Source: a virus
IMG/VR virus record: IMGVR_UViG_3300046171_000231
Span: 62,001 to 126,000 of that record
Strand: one strand, 5' to 3'
DNA length: 64,000 nt
Under the pieces are notes generated by a model that saw nothing but the letters and a program-made list of their open reading frames with translations, was not told the DNA's origin and searched no databases. The translations under genes were made by a program, and so were the position numbers. Below, piece by piece: positions 38,498 to 47,865 of the stretch. Every line of letters starts with the position of its first letter. Within the stretch, counting starts at the first letter, position 1.

Positions 38498-39354
38498 CTT
38501 AATATATCTAATAAAGTTTTGACAGAGCATTCAAAGGATAGATTGTCCTTAATAAATGCTTTTGGATCATATTCGTCTAGTGTAGCATAAAATTTAGAAA
38601 ATGTCACATTCAGTTCATCTATGTTAAAAAATACTTCTCCACATCTCTCATCCCAATAAGGTATCGATGTTGCAGGAACTCTGTATGCTTCTCCTTGGTC
38701 TAACCATTCTTTAATATCCCAAGCAATAATCGGAACTCCCATTGACATAATCTCTTGAACTGCAATACCCTGACTTTCTGTACCATTAATAAGGAAACAG
38801 AACTTTGCTTGATTAACTAAATCCTTAAAACCATCTTCACCATATCCACCATACTCTACCATTTTATATGTAAGATTTTTACTATCTAAAAATTGCTTGA
38901 CTGTATCTAGTTCTTTCTGCTCTCTTCTCTTGAAATATATCAGACAATCATATGTAATATCTCTTTCATTATTAAATGTCTCAATACCAACTGGCCAGAC
39001 TGATAACTTATTCTCTGGTAAATTAAATTTATTGATAAACTTATCTTTGACCCATTGAGATGGTGCAATCATCTTTTTGTAATAATCCTGATGTTCGATT
39101 AGAAACTGTCCATAGGTATCAAACAACCAAACCTGTGGTCCAATAATACAAGTATCAAGTTCTATTTTAGAATGTTTTTCGTGTGCAATATCATTATATT
39201 GTAATAGAAAATTATGTTCGTACTTCTCTTCATTGATAGCATAATCGATCTTCTCTTGGTCTAAACTCATCAATAGATTTTTTACAACCTTATGAGGACC
39301 ATTCATTGTTTGAGTATGACCCCAATATGATTCAGAATAATATAAGTTTATCAT
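38494..39354 (-). CDS. GT4-like glycosyltransferase
   Basis: 286 residues from the ATG at 39354 (MINLYYSESYWGHTQTMNGP), which overlaps the NUDIX stop as ATGA. 'TESQGIAVQEIMSMGVPIIA' is the E-x7-E-like nucleotide-sugar site of GT-B/GT4 enzymes. The N-terminal half lacks a clear G-G-x-x sugar motif. Likely a retaining sugar transferase in surface glycan assembly. Confidence 0.65.
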   Translation of the reverse strand: MINLYYSESYWGHTQTMNGPHKVVKNLLMSLDQEKIDYAINEEKYEHNFLLQYNDIAHEKHSKIELDTCIIGPQVWLFDTYGQFLIEHQDYYKKMIAPSQWVKDKFINKFNLPENKLSVWPVGIETFNNERDITYDCLIYFKRREQKELDTVKQFLDSKNLTYKMVEYGGYGEDGFKDLVNQAKFCFLINGTESQGIAVQEIMSMGVPIIAWDIKEWLDQGEAYRVPATSIPYWDERCGEVFFNIDELNVTFSKFYATLDEYDPKAFIKDNLSFECSVKTLLDILR

Positions 39355-39771
39355 AACCAAGTAGTTTGTTTTAGCATTTCTTCTGGAAGTTTATCAGTCC
39401 AAATGTAATCAGTATGTTTATTATCTATCTTTGGTTCAAACATCTTTTTGACAGGAACAATATGTAAGAGTGTAGGTGTATGAGTTGCCCTTGCATCTGG
39501 AACATCTGGAAAAATATAATTAGAATATCCGATAATTTTAAATTCAGAAAAACTTTGACCTATCTCTTGCATCATAACTCTTTCTGGCTAACTCTGCCAT
39601 TGTTTCTTTATATCTTAATCTACCACCAACTACCCAGTATACATCTTTAACTGGTTCTTCTTTCCTTTTAATTAATAGATATTTTTTCTCAGCAAAAATT
39701 AAAAAGTCTGCACAGAAAACTGGCATCGTTTTTATTATCTTTTGATACTCTTCTTCTGGTATAAAAGTCAT
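39351..39771 (-). CDS. GDP-mannose-hydrolase-like NUDIX protein (one frameshift)
   Basis: Reconstructed 139-residue protein starting MTFIPEEEYQKIIKTMPV. The NUDIX box G-x5-E-x7-R-x-x-x-x-E-x-G spans 'GGRLRYKETMAELA' and 'RVMMQEIG'. Removing one A of an AAA run (plus-strand 39581-39583) joins the halves exactly. The N-terminal layout ('PVFCADFLIF', 'LLIKRKEEPVKDVYWVVGG') is that of Gmm, GDP-mannose mannosyl hydrolase, which regulates GDP-mannose/GDP-fucose pools. This fits the Gmd/Fcl genes of the same operon. Confidence 0.8.
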
Positions 39772-40568
39772 ACCCAAGTCCAGTCACTAAACTCCATATC
39801 TTTTACAGATTTACCTGCACAACTATCAGCAAACCAATTACTTGGAGCAACAACTTTTTCACTATCACCTAACCAAGCTCCCCACCAAGAGAATGATGAG
39901 TTTGCAATAATATGATAATCACATTTTGTCATCAAACACAAATCAATATCTGCATCATTACCTTCAGATATCATCACACTATCATCAGCAAAGAGTTCTT
40001 GTTCTTGACACCATTTCGGGTCATCTGAAAATACAAGTATCTGAACATTTTTATCAAACAACTTTAATGCATCTTCATAATAACTCATCGGTTGTAATGG
40101 ATGATTATTATTCACAGTATAATCTGTTCTTCTGATATGTAATGATACAACTTTATTTCCGCTAATTGACTCATACATCTCATTACATAATGATTCTACT
40201 TCATCAGAAAACTTAAAATCATTCTTGATTTCATCTTTTACATGTTCAAAATATTTTGGTGATTGATAGTAACCAAAGAAGTCAACATTATCAGGACAAG
40301 ACCTAAAAAGTTCTTCATCAAACTCGTGCATCCTTTCTTGTAGAATAGGATTCTTTGATATCTGAATATTATTCTTACTTATATTTTCAAATACGTTGTA
40401 GATATTCAGAGGTGATTCTTTTACTAATGGATCATTTTGTCCAAAGACTTGCTCTGGTGGAATACTAAATTCATATCCACGATTTCTTGCAATACCTTTT
40501 AACGATGCATATTGAAACATCTGATTTGCAAGTCTTCCAAGATTACCAATGTTATTAAAACTAATCAT
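39768..40568 (-). CDS. Family 11 alpha-1,2-fucosyltransferase
   Basis: 266 intact residues. GT11 landmarks: N-terminal 'GNLGRLANQMFQYASLKG' (8-25), the GDP-fucose-binding 'SLHIRRTDY' (142-150), 'LVFSDDPKWCQ' and 'ANSSFSWWGAWLG' (222-234). GT11 enzymes add alpha-1,2-fucose to galactose from GDP-L-fucose. The donor is made by gmd and fcl in the same operon. Confidence 0.92.
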   Translation of the reverse strand: MISFNNIGNLGRLANQMFQYASLKGIARNRGYEFSIPPEQVFGQNDPLVKESPLNIYNVFENISKNNIQISKNPILQERMHEFDEELFRSCPDNVDFFGYYQSPKYFEHVKDEIKNDFKFSDEVESLCNEMYESISGNKVVSLHIRRTDYTVNNNHPLQPMSYYEDALKLFDKNVQILVFSDDPKWCQEQELFADDSVMISEGNDADIDLCLMTKCDYHIIANSSFSWWGAWLGDSEKVVAPSNWFADSCAGKSVKDMEFSDWTWV

Positions 40569-41304
40569 ATTCTCCGTAAACCTTTCCGTTAATTGTGTTG
40601 TAAATTTGTGTTTTTAATTTTGTGCTTGAATAGTCGTGATTACGACTTAACCAAACAATTTCAATAGATAAATCTTTTCCTGTATAACTACCATCCATAT
40701 AATCAGTTCCTAAGAAACGAATATGATAATCTTTTAGATAATGATGAAATGTTTCTTCTGCTTGATAAACTACAACATCATCAACATATTTAATAGCGTG
40801 TAGTATTTCTTTTCGATCTTCTACAGTCTGGACTGGTTTTAATTTATTCGGTCTTGCCATTGATGGGTCTTCGTGTAATGCAACTGTTAGATGATTACAA
40901 TGTTCTTTTGCTTCCTTAAACATTCTTATATAACCAGGATGTATTACATCAAAGTTACCTGCAATAATACCTTTCTTTGGTGGAACAGTTTTCTTCCACT
41001 CCTCTACATTAATACCTTTATCATCTATAAACAAATCTGCAGTTGGTTTATGAAACATAGGCTCAATCTCGTGATACTTATAACCCCAACGATCTAACTG
41101 CTCTCTTGTTAATTGAGTCCAATCTTTACCAGAACCTCTTCCTCTTGCAGTCATCATAATAATAGTATGACCTTCATCATAAAGACGATTGACTTGCTCA
41201 ATCATAAAAGGATAAGGTTGTGAATCCCAATACCTTACATTATGACCATCTGGATCACTTGGAGTTTCACATAAAGTCCCATCTATATCAAAACAATATT
41301 TCAT
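40561..41304 (-). CDS. HAD phosphatase fused to a nucleotidyltransferase
   Basis: 247 residues from the ATG at 41304 (MKYCFDIDGTLCETPSDPDG), which overlaps the isomerase stop (ATGA). Residues 1-105: HAD domain with D-x-D-G-T ('FDIDGTLCE'), 'IIMMTARGRGSG' and 'ADLFIDDKG'. Residues about 115-240: cytidylyltransferase-like fold with 'GIIAGNFDVIHPGYIRMFKE' (H-x-G-H relative, here H-P-G-Y) and 'EDRKEILHAIKYVDDVVVYQ', as in HldE/TagD. With the adjacent isomerase and kinase it could remove a phosphate from heptose 1,7-bisphosphate and activate the 1-phosphate. The fusion is unusual. Confidence 0.75.
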   Translation of the reverse strand: MKYCFDIDGTLCETPSDPDGHNVRYWDSQPYPFMIEQVNRLYDEGHTIIMMTARGRGSGKDWTQLTREQLDRWGYKYHEIEPMFHKPTADLFIDDKGINVEEWKKTVPPKKGIIAGNFDVIHPGYIRMFKEAKEHCNHLTVALHEDPSMARPNKLKPVQTVEDRKEILHAIKYVDDVVVYQAEETFHHYLKDYHIRFLGTDYMDGSYTGKDLSIEIVWLSRNHDYSSTKLKTQIYNTINGKVYGEYD

Positions 41305-41804
41305 ATAACTCCGTGAAGAAAAATCTGATGGACACACTCAACAACCCCATAACTATCACTGTTAATATGATAGTTCCAAAGTGCATTTTTTGCAACTGTT
41401 TTTATTGTATTATCAATCTTAAATCCTGTTAGAACTCCATAATCAGTTTCAGTTTCTTCGCACCAATTCAAACAGTTCAACATATTAGGTGACTCACCAC
41501 CAGAACTCATAATAATTACGAGAGTATCTTTCTCAACATAATACTCTAAGAACTTTTCATATGCGTGATCATATCCAAAATCATTTGATAACATTGTTAT
41601 CATTGATGGGTCGGATAACACTGATACTTTCTTACCATTAAACTTCATATAATCTTGAGATATATGAGATGCAACAGAGTTGCTACCACCATTTCCTAAA
41701 ATTATAATTCTTGGATGTGTATAATATTCTTTCTGAAACTTGAAGAACTCAACTTCCATATGAGCAGATTCAAGAGTTTTAACATACTCTTCAAAAGGAT
41801 TCAT
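41301..41804 (-). CDS. gmhA: SIS-domain sedoheptulose-7-phosphate isomerase
   Basis: 167 residues. 'IIILGNGGSNSVASHISQDY' and 'LVIIMSSGGESPNMLNCLNW' are the two phosphosugar-binding loops of GmhA-type SIS isomerases, with 'VVECVHQIFLHGVI' at the end in the usual H-x2-H-like helix. It would convert sedoheptulose 7-phosphate to D-glycero-manno-heptose 7-phosphate, the first step of nucleotide-heptose synthesis. Overlaps on both sides with kinase and fusion genes. Confidence 0.8.
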   Translation of the reverse strand: MNPFEEYVKTLESAHMEVEFFKFQKEYYTHPRIIILGNGGSNSVASHISQDYMKFNGKKVSVLSDPSMITMLSNDFGYDHAYEKFLEYYVEKDTLVIIMSSGGESPNMLNCLNWCEETETDYGVLTGFKIDNTIKTVAKNALWNYHINSDSYGVVECVHQIFLHGVI

Positions 41805-42748
41805 AATTCTTTTCCAGTTACACCTTTAGTTTCTACATCTATTTTAACATAATCAAACGGAATATTCAACTGTCCCTTTTTAGAAAATGTTAGAAAGAAA
41901 CCACCATTACCCGCACCACATAATTTATGTGCAATCACAGATTTATTTTCAATTAATTCTTCATCCATTTGTTTTATCCAATTGTTCTTTAATATTGTAG
42001 ATGATGTATTTTTCTTCAATATCCAACTATCATTCATTAGATTTAAAAAATCATCATAATTTTTTTTATAGAAAGCATCGTGTGCAATTTCAACAGCCTC
42101 TAGTAATGGTCTTGATTTTTCAATATTCGCAGTTACATCTTTCAAAACTTTTTTAGAATTTCTTGTCACACCAGTAAAGATTAAATGTGCGTCAAACTCA
42201 CGAAATAAATCAGAGTTCATAAAATTATATTTGACAATACCACCTCTCTTAAATTCAATTCTTTTAAATCCACCTACACCACAACCATATGGATCTTGAT
42301 AACCACAATAAGGATTCATAATTAATTCTAAACGATATGCCATTTCACATATTTCAACATCAGTCATCGGTGTTTTATAATACATCGTAAGACATTTGAG
42401 TAAACTAATAATGTAAGATGATGAAGATGCAAGACCACTTCCTTGTGAGTATGCATCACTGGTCATTGAAACATTTACGGGTGGTGTTCTAAAATAATCA
42501 AGAACTATTCGTATTAATTCATTTTTAATTTTACGAACATCAGTTACCTCTTCTCTCTTTGAGTAATTAATAATATATTTTCCACCTTGATTATTATAAC
42601 CTAACTTATCTTCGTGTAATGTGATATAAGTTTTAAGACTACACGCAAAACTAATTACAGAACCGTATCCATATCTTTCTACAAAGACAGGATTATCTGT
42701 TGAACCACCAAATAAAGATACTCGTAAAGGACAAGATGAAATAAACAT
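41801..42748 (-). CDS. hddA: GHMP kinase, heptose-7-phosphate kinase type
   Basis: 315 residues. It starts with 'SCPLRVSLFGGSTDNPVFVE', a GHMP N-terminus, and has the ATP loop 'YSQGSGLASSSSYIISLLKC' (G-x-G-L-A-S-S-S) and the C-terminal 'KLCGAGNGGFFLTFS'. It matches D-glycero-D-manno-heptose 7-phosphate kinase (HddA) in layout and length. Step 2 of the module with gmhA. Some related kinases act on fucose or galactose, so specificity rests partly on context. Confidence 0.8.
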   Translation of the reverse strand: MFISSCPLRVSLFGGSTDNPVFVERYGYGSVISFACSLKTYITLHEDKLGYNNQGGKYIINYSKREEVTDVRKIKNELIRIVLDYFRTPPVNVSMTSDAYSQGSGLASSSSYIISLLKCLTMYYKTPMTDVEICEMAYRLELIMNPYCGYQDPYGCGVGGFKRIEFKRGGIVKYNFMNSDLFREFDAHLIFTGVTRNSKKVLKDVTANIEKSRPLLEAVEIAHDAFYKKNYDDFLNLMNDSWILKKNTSSTILKNNWIKQMDEELIENKSVIAHKLCGAGNGGFFLTFSKKGQLNIPFDYVKIDVETKGVTGKEL

Positions 42749-43854
42749 TATGATACATCCCTCAATACATTTAACTCTTCCATTTTTTTACTACAGTATT
42801 CGATTATATTATCAATCGAAGAGGCAGAGTTTAACCACTCCTTATATTCAACAATACTATCATATATTGTTCTGCTTGGTTTCCAACCTAGACTTTCAAG
42901 TTTAGATATATCAGACCATATGTGTCTTGTATCTCCAAATCGATATTTGCCACAAGGTTTTGGTTCATAATCTTGAACACCAAATACTTCTGCAACTGTT
43001 TCTGCAAAATGTTTAACTGTAATCGGTGCACCTCCACCTACATTAAACATCTCATAATTGGCACGATCATCTTCTAATACTAGAAGGTTTGCATCAACTA
43101 CATCGTGAATGTTTACAAAGTCTCTGATTTGATTTCCATCTTCATATATCTGTGGTTCTTTACCTTGATGAAATGCAAGACAAAAAATACGACAAGCACC
43201 ACTATAAGCATTATAAAAACTTTGTCTTGAACCTTGTACGATTGAATATCTCATCGCAACTGAAGGTATACCATATCTCTTTCCTAATTGTAATGCAAAC
43301 ATTTCCTCTGCAATCTTACTCATTCCATACGGGTTCTGTGGATTTGATATTCTTTCTGGTGTTCTTGCACAATATATCTCTTTACCCTCTGGTGGTCTAG
43401 GCTCCCATATTCCTTTCTTTAAATCTTCCTCTAATCTCATATCTGGTAATAATTCATTACCATCAGAGTCAAGATATAATCCTTCTCCTAGTGTTGCTTG
43501 ACTACTTGCAACAATAACTTTTTGTATTGGTAACTTATGTCTTAAAATTATCTCGTATATGCTTGCAGTTGATGATACATTTACATCAACAAACTTTGAA
43601 AAGTAAGGTAAGTAATCCTGAAACGCAGCAAAATGAAAGATATAATCTACATCTTTCATCGCTTGTAGTAATATATTATGATCTGTTACACTTCCTGATA
43701 TCAGTTCAATACGTTCATCAAGATATTCTGGTTTATTTTTATGGACAGGTACTTCTAATGAATCAAGAACTTTAACATCATAACCTTTCTGTAGTAGTCT
43801 ATCAGCAGTATGAGATCCAATGAATCCTGCTCCACCTGTAATCAATACTTTCAT
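42748..43854 (-). CDS. NAD-dependent sugar epimerase/dehydratase (extended SDR)
   Basis: 368 residues. Rossmann motif 'LITGGAGFIGSHTADRLL', catalytic 'VASSQATLGEG' and Tyr-x3-Lys in 'NPYGMSKIAEEMF'. It contains an insertion ('DGNELLPDMRLEEDLKKGIW') between the active-site Ser and Tyr. Acts on a nucleotide-sugar; closest in style to GalE/GME relatives. Its position next to the heptose genes suggests it edits the activated heptose or another donor. Confidence 0.7.
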   Translation of the reverse strand: MKVLITGGAGFIGSHTADRLLQKGYDVKVLDSLEVPVHKNKPEYLDERIELISGSVTDHNILLQAMKDVDYIFHFAAFQDYLPYFSKFVDVNVSSTASIYEIILRHKLPIQKVIVASSQATLGEGLYLDSDGNELLPDMRLEEDLKKGIWEPRPPEGKEIYCARTPERISNPQNPYGMSKIAEEMFALQLGKRYGIPSVAMRYSIVQGSRQSFYNAYSGACRIFCLAFHQGKEPQIYEDGNQIRDFVNIHDVVDANLLVLEDDRANYEMFNVGGGAPITVKHFAETVAEVFGVQDYEPKPCGKYRFGDTRHIWSDISKLESLGWKPSRTIYDSIVEYKEWLNSASSIDNIIEYCSKKMEELNVLRDVS

Positions 43855-44486
43855 TTTTTAATTGCAATAAATCCCTTACTCCTGCCTGGTGGGTCAGTAA
43901 GTATATAATCATTATAGAACTCAAACTCCCAATTGGCAAGTGTTTCACTCCACCATTCAGGTGGTCTAATATTCCAACACTCACGATGATAAAAATCACC
44001 CCAAGGTTCAGAGCAAGCAAGAACAGAACCTACAGGTGCAATCTTATCAATAGTTTTTATGATACCTAAAACATCATCATCTTCAAGATGAGCAAGGCAG
44101 CACATTGTAGAAAAGAATGTTGGTTTAGTTAATTTTAATTTTGATATTTCTTCTTCAGCAAATCCATTAACATATTTTACTTTTTTATTATCAGGATATA
44201 TTTTCTTTGCAATTTCAATTGCTTCTCCAGATGGTTCGATTGCGTACACCTTTTTATATTTTCTTTGCTCTACCAAATAGTTTGCAAACCATCCTGTACC
44301 AGATCCAATATCAACACCAGAAGTAAGTTCATACTTATCTAATGCATCACCGTGCGGTATATCTTCTTGATATAAAAATTTAAAATCATTACTATTATGT
44401 TCTAGGTGTGCTCTCTTTTCTTTTTCAAAAGCATCATCAAGAACATAGTTTTTATTATGTTGATTCAAAGAGTCAACGTTAGGCAC
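43851..44486 (-). CDS. Class I SAM-dependent methyltransferase
   Basis: 211 residues. Motif I 'GVDIGSGTGWFANYLVEQ', then 'YAIEPSGEAIEIAKKIY' and 'FFSTMCCLAHLEDDDVLGII'. It probably methylates a sugar of the surface glycan. It overlaps both neighbours by 4-8 bases. Confidence 0.75.
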   Translation of the reverse strand: MPNVDSLNQHNKNYVLDDAFEKEKRAHLEHNSNDFKFLYQEDIPHGDALDKYELTSGVDIGSGTGWFANYLVEQRKYKKVYAIEPSGEAIEIAKKIYPDNKKVKYVNGFAEEEISKLKLTKPTFFSTMCCLAHLEDDDVLGIIKTIDKIAPVGSVLACSEPWGDFYHRECWNIRPPEWWSETLANWEFEFYNDYILTDPPGRSKGFIAIKK

Positions 44487-45580
44487 TTGCAGCCTCCCGA
44501 TACAATTCCATAAACCTACTTATAATAGATGGCACATCGTATATTTCTCTATATCTTTTCTCTGCGTTTAATTTACAAACAACGTAGTAATTTTTATTAC
44601 ACATTAAATTTTTCATTGCTTCAGAATATTCTTGATAATCTTCAACAACTTCACCTGCATCACCTATCTGCTCTTTCTGTCCCATACTTGGTGCGGTATG
44701 ACTTATCATAGGTAAATGATGTGATAGTCCTTCAATAATTGAACTTGAACATTGTTCACCATCAGACCTTCCGTGTGCATAAACATTCAGTGTATTTAAA
44801 AACTTATGAATCAAATTTATATCACTTGTCGTATCTAAAAATTTAACATTCTTTAGTTGATAATCTTTTGCTTGTTTACGATGATTTGTACTACCACCTA
44901 AAATTAAAAATGCAGTATCATCACTTTGTATTTCTTCGTATGCATCTAATGGCATTGGTGAAAAGATATGCATATCGTTTCTTTGATGCATACCAAATAC
45001 AAACTTATCTTCCCATCCAAACTCTTCAATGTAAGATGTTGTATCATACTCTGGAACTTCAACAGGAACAGGAATAATTACACCTCTCTGTGGACTACCA
45101 CCTGCCTGTACCCATTTAGATTTTTGTTCTTGAGATATTAAAACTGTGCGATAGACATTAGCTTTGTCTTCACCCATACCTGCAAGATGAATACTATCAA
45201 TAATAGGTGTCTTATTAATATGAATGAATGGATATTCTGGATGTCCAGAACGACCAGTTTGTATTACATCATAATTATCTTCATTAAAAAAATCAAAGAA
45301 ATTAGTATTCACCCAATCGTGAGTTGGTTTAGTTACATCTTTAAATTCAACATCAAACTTGATTAGATTTACACCGTGAGATTTTGTATACTCAACTCTT
45401 GATTCATCGGTATCAAGATGTTTAAAATCTGAACCAATATAAGGTGCAGCATCACAATAAAAGAAAGTCAACTTGAAACTCATCTTTTGGTAAATGTGCA
45501 GCAATAGTTTGTAGATACTTTTCGGTTCCACCATTTGCCATACCACCAAATTTTATAAACGCAACTTTAATTTTTTCCAT
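44479..45580 (-). CDS. Glycosyltransferase, GT4-like (one frameshift)
   Basis: Reconstructed 366-residue protein. The true start is 45580 (MEKIKVAFIKFGGMANGGTE), with the sugar-binding G-G-M-A-N-G-G-T-E loop. One extra base in an AAAA run near 45460 (plus strand) breaks 'FQVDFL|YCDAAPY'. The C-terminal domain has 'GRSDGEQCSSSIIEGLSHHL', the GT4 E-x7-E type donor site. It ends by overlapping the methyltransferase start and begins 14 bases inside the upstream GT2 gene. Confidence 0.8.
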
Positions 45581-46469
45581 TTAATCTATCTCTCAATTGT
45601 GGGATGTGCCATACATTTAAATCCTTGAAGTATTCTACCCCATATTCATCAAAATGTCTATAGATGTCTGGTAGTAGGTTCTTTCTCATAAAATATTTCT
45701 CATTCCATTCTGGGTCAAAGTTAGGTATATCTGGGAGTGGAATATTCTCAATCCATTCTTCTGGCATCTGTGTCATACCTACATTATCCTCTAGCATAGT
45801 GATACTATACTTATTATTGATTTCGTGTATTGCTCCTTGACCTTTTTGAACAAGTTCTCCTATCTGACACCAAGCTTGTTTTAATTGGAAATTGTTATAG
45901 AAACTAAACTGATAATGTAGTACAGCACCGTGTTCTAATTCTAAAGTTCTTTGTGTTTCATCTGTATTGGGTCCTATAGTTCTACCTTCACACATATATC
46001 CATAGTTGTAATCTAATGAAGTATCATCACGAACAATAAAATCTTTAAAGTTATTACTCCAAACTGTGTAATCATTTCTAAAATGAGTACAACTTTTCCA
46101 GAGTGCTAACCATTGCATTCTAACTTTTTCACCTGGTTCTAATTGTTCCATTATTTCTCTCGCAATTGGAACAAAATTGGATGTAAAAGTTTCATCAGCA
46201 TCAAGACAAACAAAGTGTGTACCACCTGCTTCACGACCATAGTTAAAAAGATGTTGACGAATCAAACCACAAGTCCATCCACCCTTTAGTTTTTCAGTAT
46301 CATCATATCCTTTGACAATCACTCCTGCATCTTCCATAATCTTACGGGAGTTATCTGTTGAGTGGTCATCAACAGCAATTATTTCATCACATATCGGTTT
46401 AACATTTGATAAGTATGTTGGAAGAAAATACTCTTCATTTTTAAATGGTATTAGTCCAATTACTTTCAT
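45567..46469 (-). CDS. Family 2 glycosyltransferase
   Basis: 300 residues. GT2 N-terminus 'IPFKNEEYFLPTYLSNVKPI' with 'DEIIAVDDHSTDNSRKIMED' and the D-x-D-like 'FVCLDADETFTSNF'. Inverting GT-A fold. Part of the glycan operon; acceptor unknown. ATGA-coupled to the gene upstream. Confidence 0.85.
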   Translation of the reverse strand: MKVIGLIPFKNEEYFLPTYLSNVKPICDEIIAVDDHSTDNSRKIMEDAGVIVKGYDDTEKLKGGWTCGLIRQHLFNYGREAGGTHFVCLDADETFTSNFVPIAREIMEQLEPGEKVRMQWLALWKSCTHFRNDYTVWSNNFKDFIVRDDTSLDYNYGYMCEGRTIGPNTDETQRTLELEHGAVLHYQFSFYNNFQLKQAWCQIGELVQKGQGAIHEINNKYSITMLEDNVGMTQMPEEWIENIPLPDIPNFDPEWNEKYFMRKNLLPDIYRHFDEYGVEYFKDLNVWHIPQLRDRLNGKN

Positions 46470-47092
46470 TTTAAATACACTCCAAAACCTGTATCATTAT
46501 GTGCCCATTCAGTTACATCATACTTATAAGTATAGTCTAACTCTGTATGAAATCTCCACTTCGTGCGACCAGGCATAGATGGACGTATATCATCAACTAA
46601 CATTACACAATCATCTTTCATATATTGTTTCCATACTATTAACTCTGACAATACTTGTTCATAAGTATGAATAGTATCTAAAAATATCATTGAGATGCTT
46701 TTCTTTTCAAAAGTTTTTGATACTCTTTCAGAATCTAAAGCATCAAAATCATTGAGTATATGAACTCTAGAGTCATTCTTTATCTTATCATTTACAAAAC
46801 GAACGTCATCTACAATATCTAATGTATAGAACTCACTGTTAGGTTGAAGTGCATCATAAATGGAGAGTATTCCAAGTCCTTCACGATTACCTAATTCAAC
46901 AATAGTTCCTTCAATATTAGATGTGAGGTTATGTAATAAAGAAAAGTATCCATGATTTCCATCCTTATTAAATATGAAAACATTGTAGACATTATCATTA
47001 CGAATTAAATCTGCAAGTGATTCATCATTCCATTTGATATATGGACTACTCTGAGTTTCAGAAATTATTTTTTCAAGTGTTGTGTGATTCAT
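46466..47092 (-). CDS. Methyltransferase of the MT24 / CmcI-like type
   Basis: 208 residues. 'GTIVELGNREGLGILSIYDA' (motif I), 'EFYTLDIVDD' and 'KKSISMIFLDTIHTYEQVLS' with 'CVMLVDDIRP' match the SAM-dependent methyltransferase 24 family, where D-x-x-H-x-Y-x-x-V is diagnostic. Such enzymes in glycan clusters usually methylate sugars. Coupled to both GT2 neighbours. Confidence 0.75.
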   Translation of the reverse strand: MNHTTLEKIISETQSSPYIKWNDESLADLIRNDNVYNVFIFNKDGNHGYFSLLHNLTSNIEGTIVELGNREGLGILSIYDALQPNSEFYTLDIVDDVRFVNDKIKNDSRVHILNDFDALDSERVSKTFEKKSISMIFLDTIHTYEQVLSELIVWKQYMKDDCVMLVDDIRPSMPGRTKWRFHTELDYTYKYDVTEWAHNDTGFGVYLK

Positions 47093-47865
47093 CTAAAATT
47101 AGAAACAGGAATTTTTTCTTCATCAACAATTATATTTCCCACATCATATGCTCTTGTATATGGTACAAGATGAGGATCTAAAACTCTTATGTTATAACGA
47201 AGTTCAATTACTGTTCTTTCAATTGGCTGTTTACTATCAGGTTTTGTGCTTTGACCTAATCCTTCATTAAGATAATAACCAAGATTTATTGGTAGATGTA
47301 AACCTTTAGCATTGAAAGCAAGTCTTAATGCTAAATCATAATCAGCACCTTGAACTAACTGTTCATCAAATACACCAGACTTTTCAAGTAATGATTTACG
47401 AAACATAAAGTATGGACCTAAAATCATACCTGTTTTAAGTTCATCTTCTCTTCCTGTCTCATCAACATATTGTCCTTCTGTACTACCAAATCTAGGAACT
47501 ATAACATAATTACCATATACAAAATCAACATCAGGATTTTCATCCAATGCCTTTGCCATCACTTCAATTGAATCTGGTGTTCTTAAATCATCTACATTCC
47601 AAATACAAAGATAATCACCTGTTGCATATTCAATACAACGATTCATAGATGTACCAATAGGGTCAACACCTTCTACTTTAATATGTAAAATATTATCATA
47701 CTCTTCATTATATTCTTCGACCAGTTTAACTTCTTCATCTGAAGGGTCATTGTGGTCTAAAACAATCTCTAAATCTTTATGAGTTTGTGTGGAAAGATTA
47801 TCTAAAAAACCCTTCATATACTTGCTCATATTATAGCAAGGAGTAATGGTGCTTACTTTAGTCAT
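47089..47865 (-). CDS. Family 2 glycosyltransferase
   Basis: 258 residues. 'STITPCYNMSKYMKGFLDNL', 'EIVLDHNDPSDEEVKLVEEY' and D-x-D-like 'YLCIWNVDDLRTPDSIEVMA' are GT2 landmarks. 'FMFRKSLLEKSGVFDEQLVQ' is the usual acceptor-side helix. Acceptor unknown. Confidence 0.85.
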   Translation of the reverse strand: MTKVSTITPCYNMSKYMKGFLDNLSTQTHKDLEIVLDHNDPSDEEVKLVEEYNEEYDNILHIKVEGVDPIGTSMNRCIEYATGDYLCIWNVDDLRTPDSIEVMAKALDENPDVDFVYGNYVIVPRFGSTEGQYVDETGREDELKTGMILGPYFMFRKSLLEKSGVFDEQLVQGADYDLALRLAFNAKGLHLPINLGYYLNEGLGQSTKPDSKQPIERTVIELRYNIRVLDPHLVPYTRAYDVGNIIVDEEKIPVSNFR

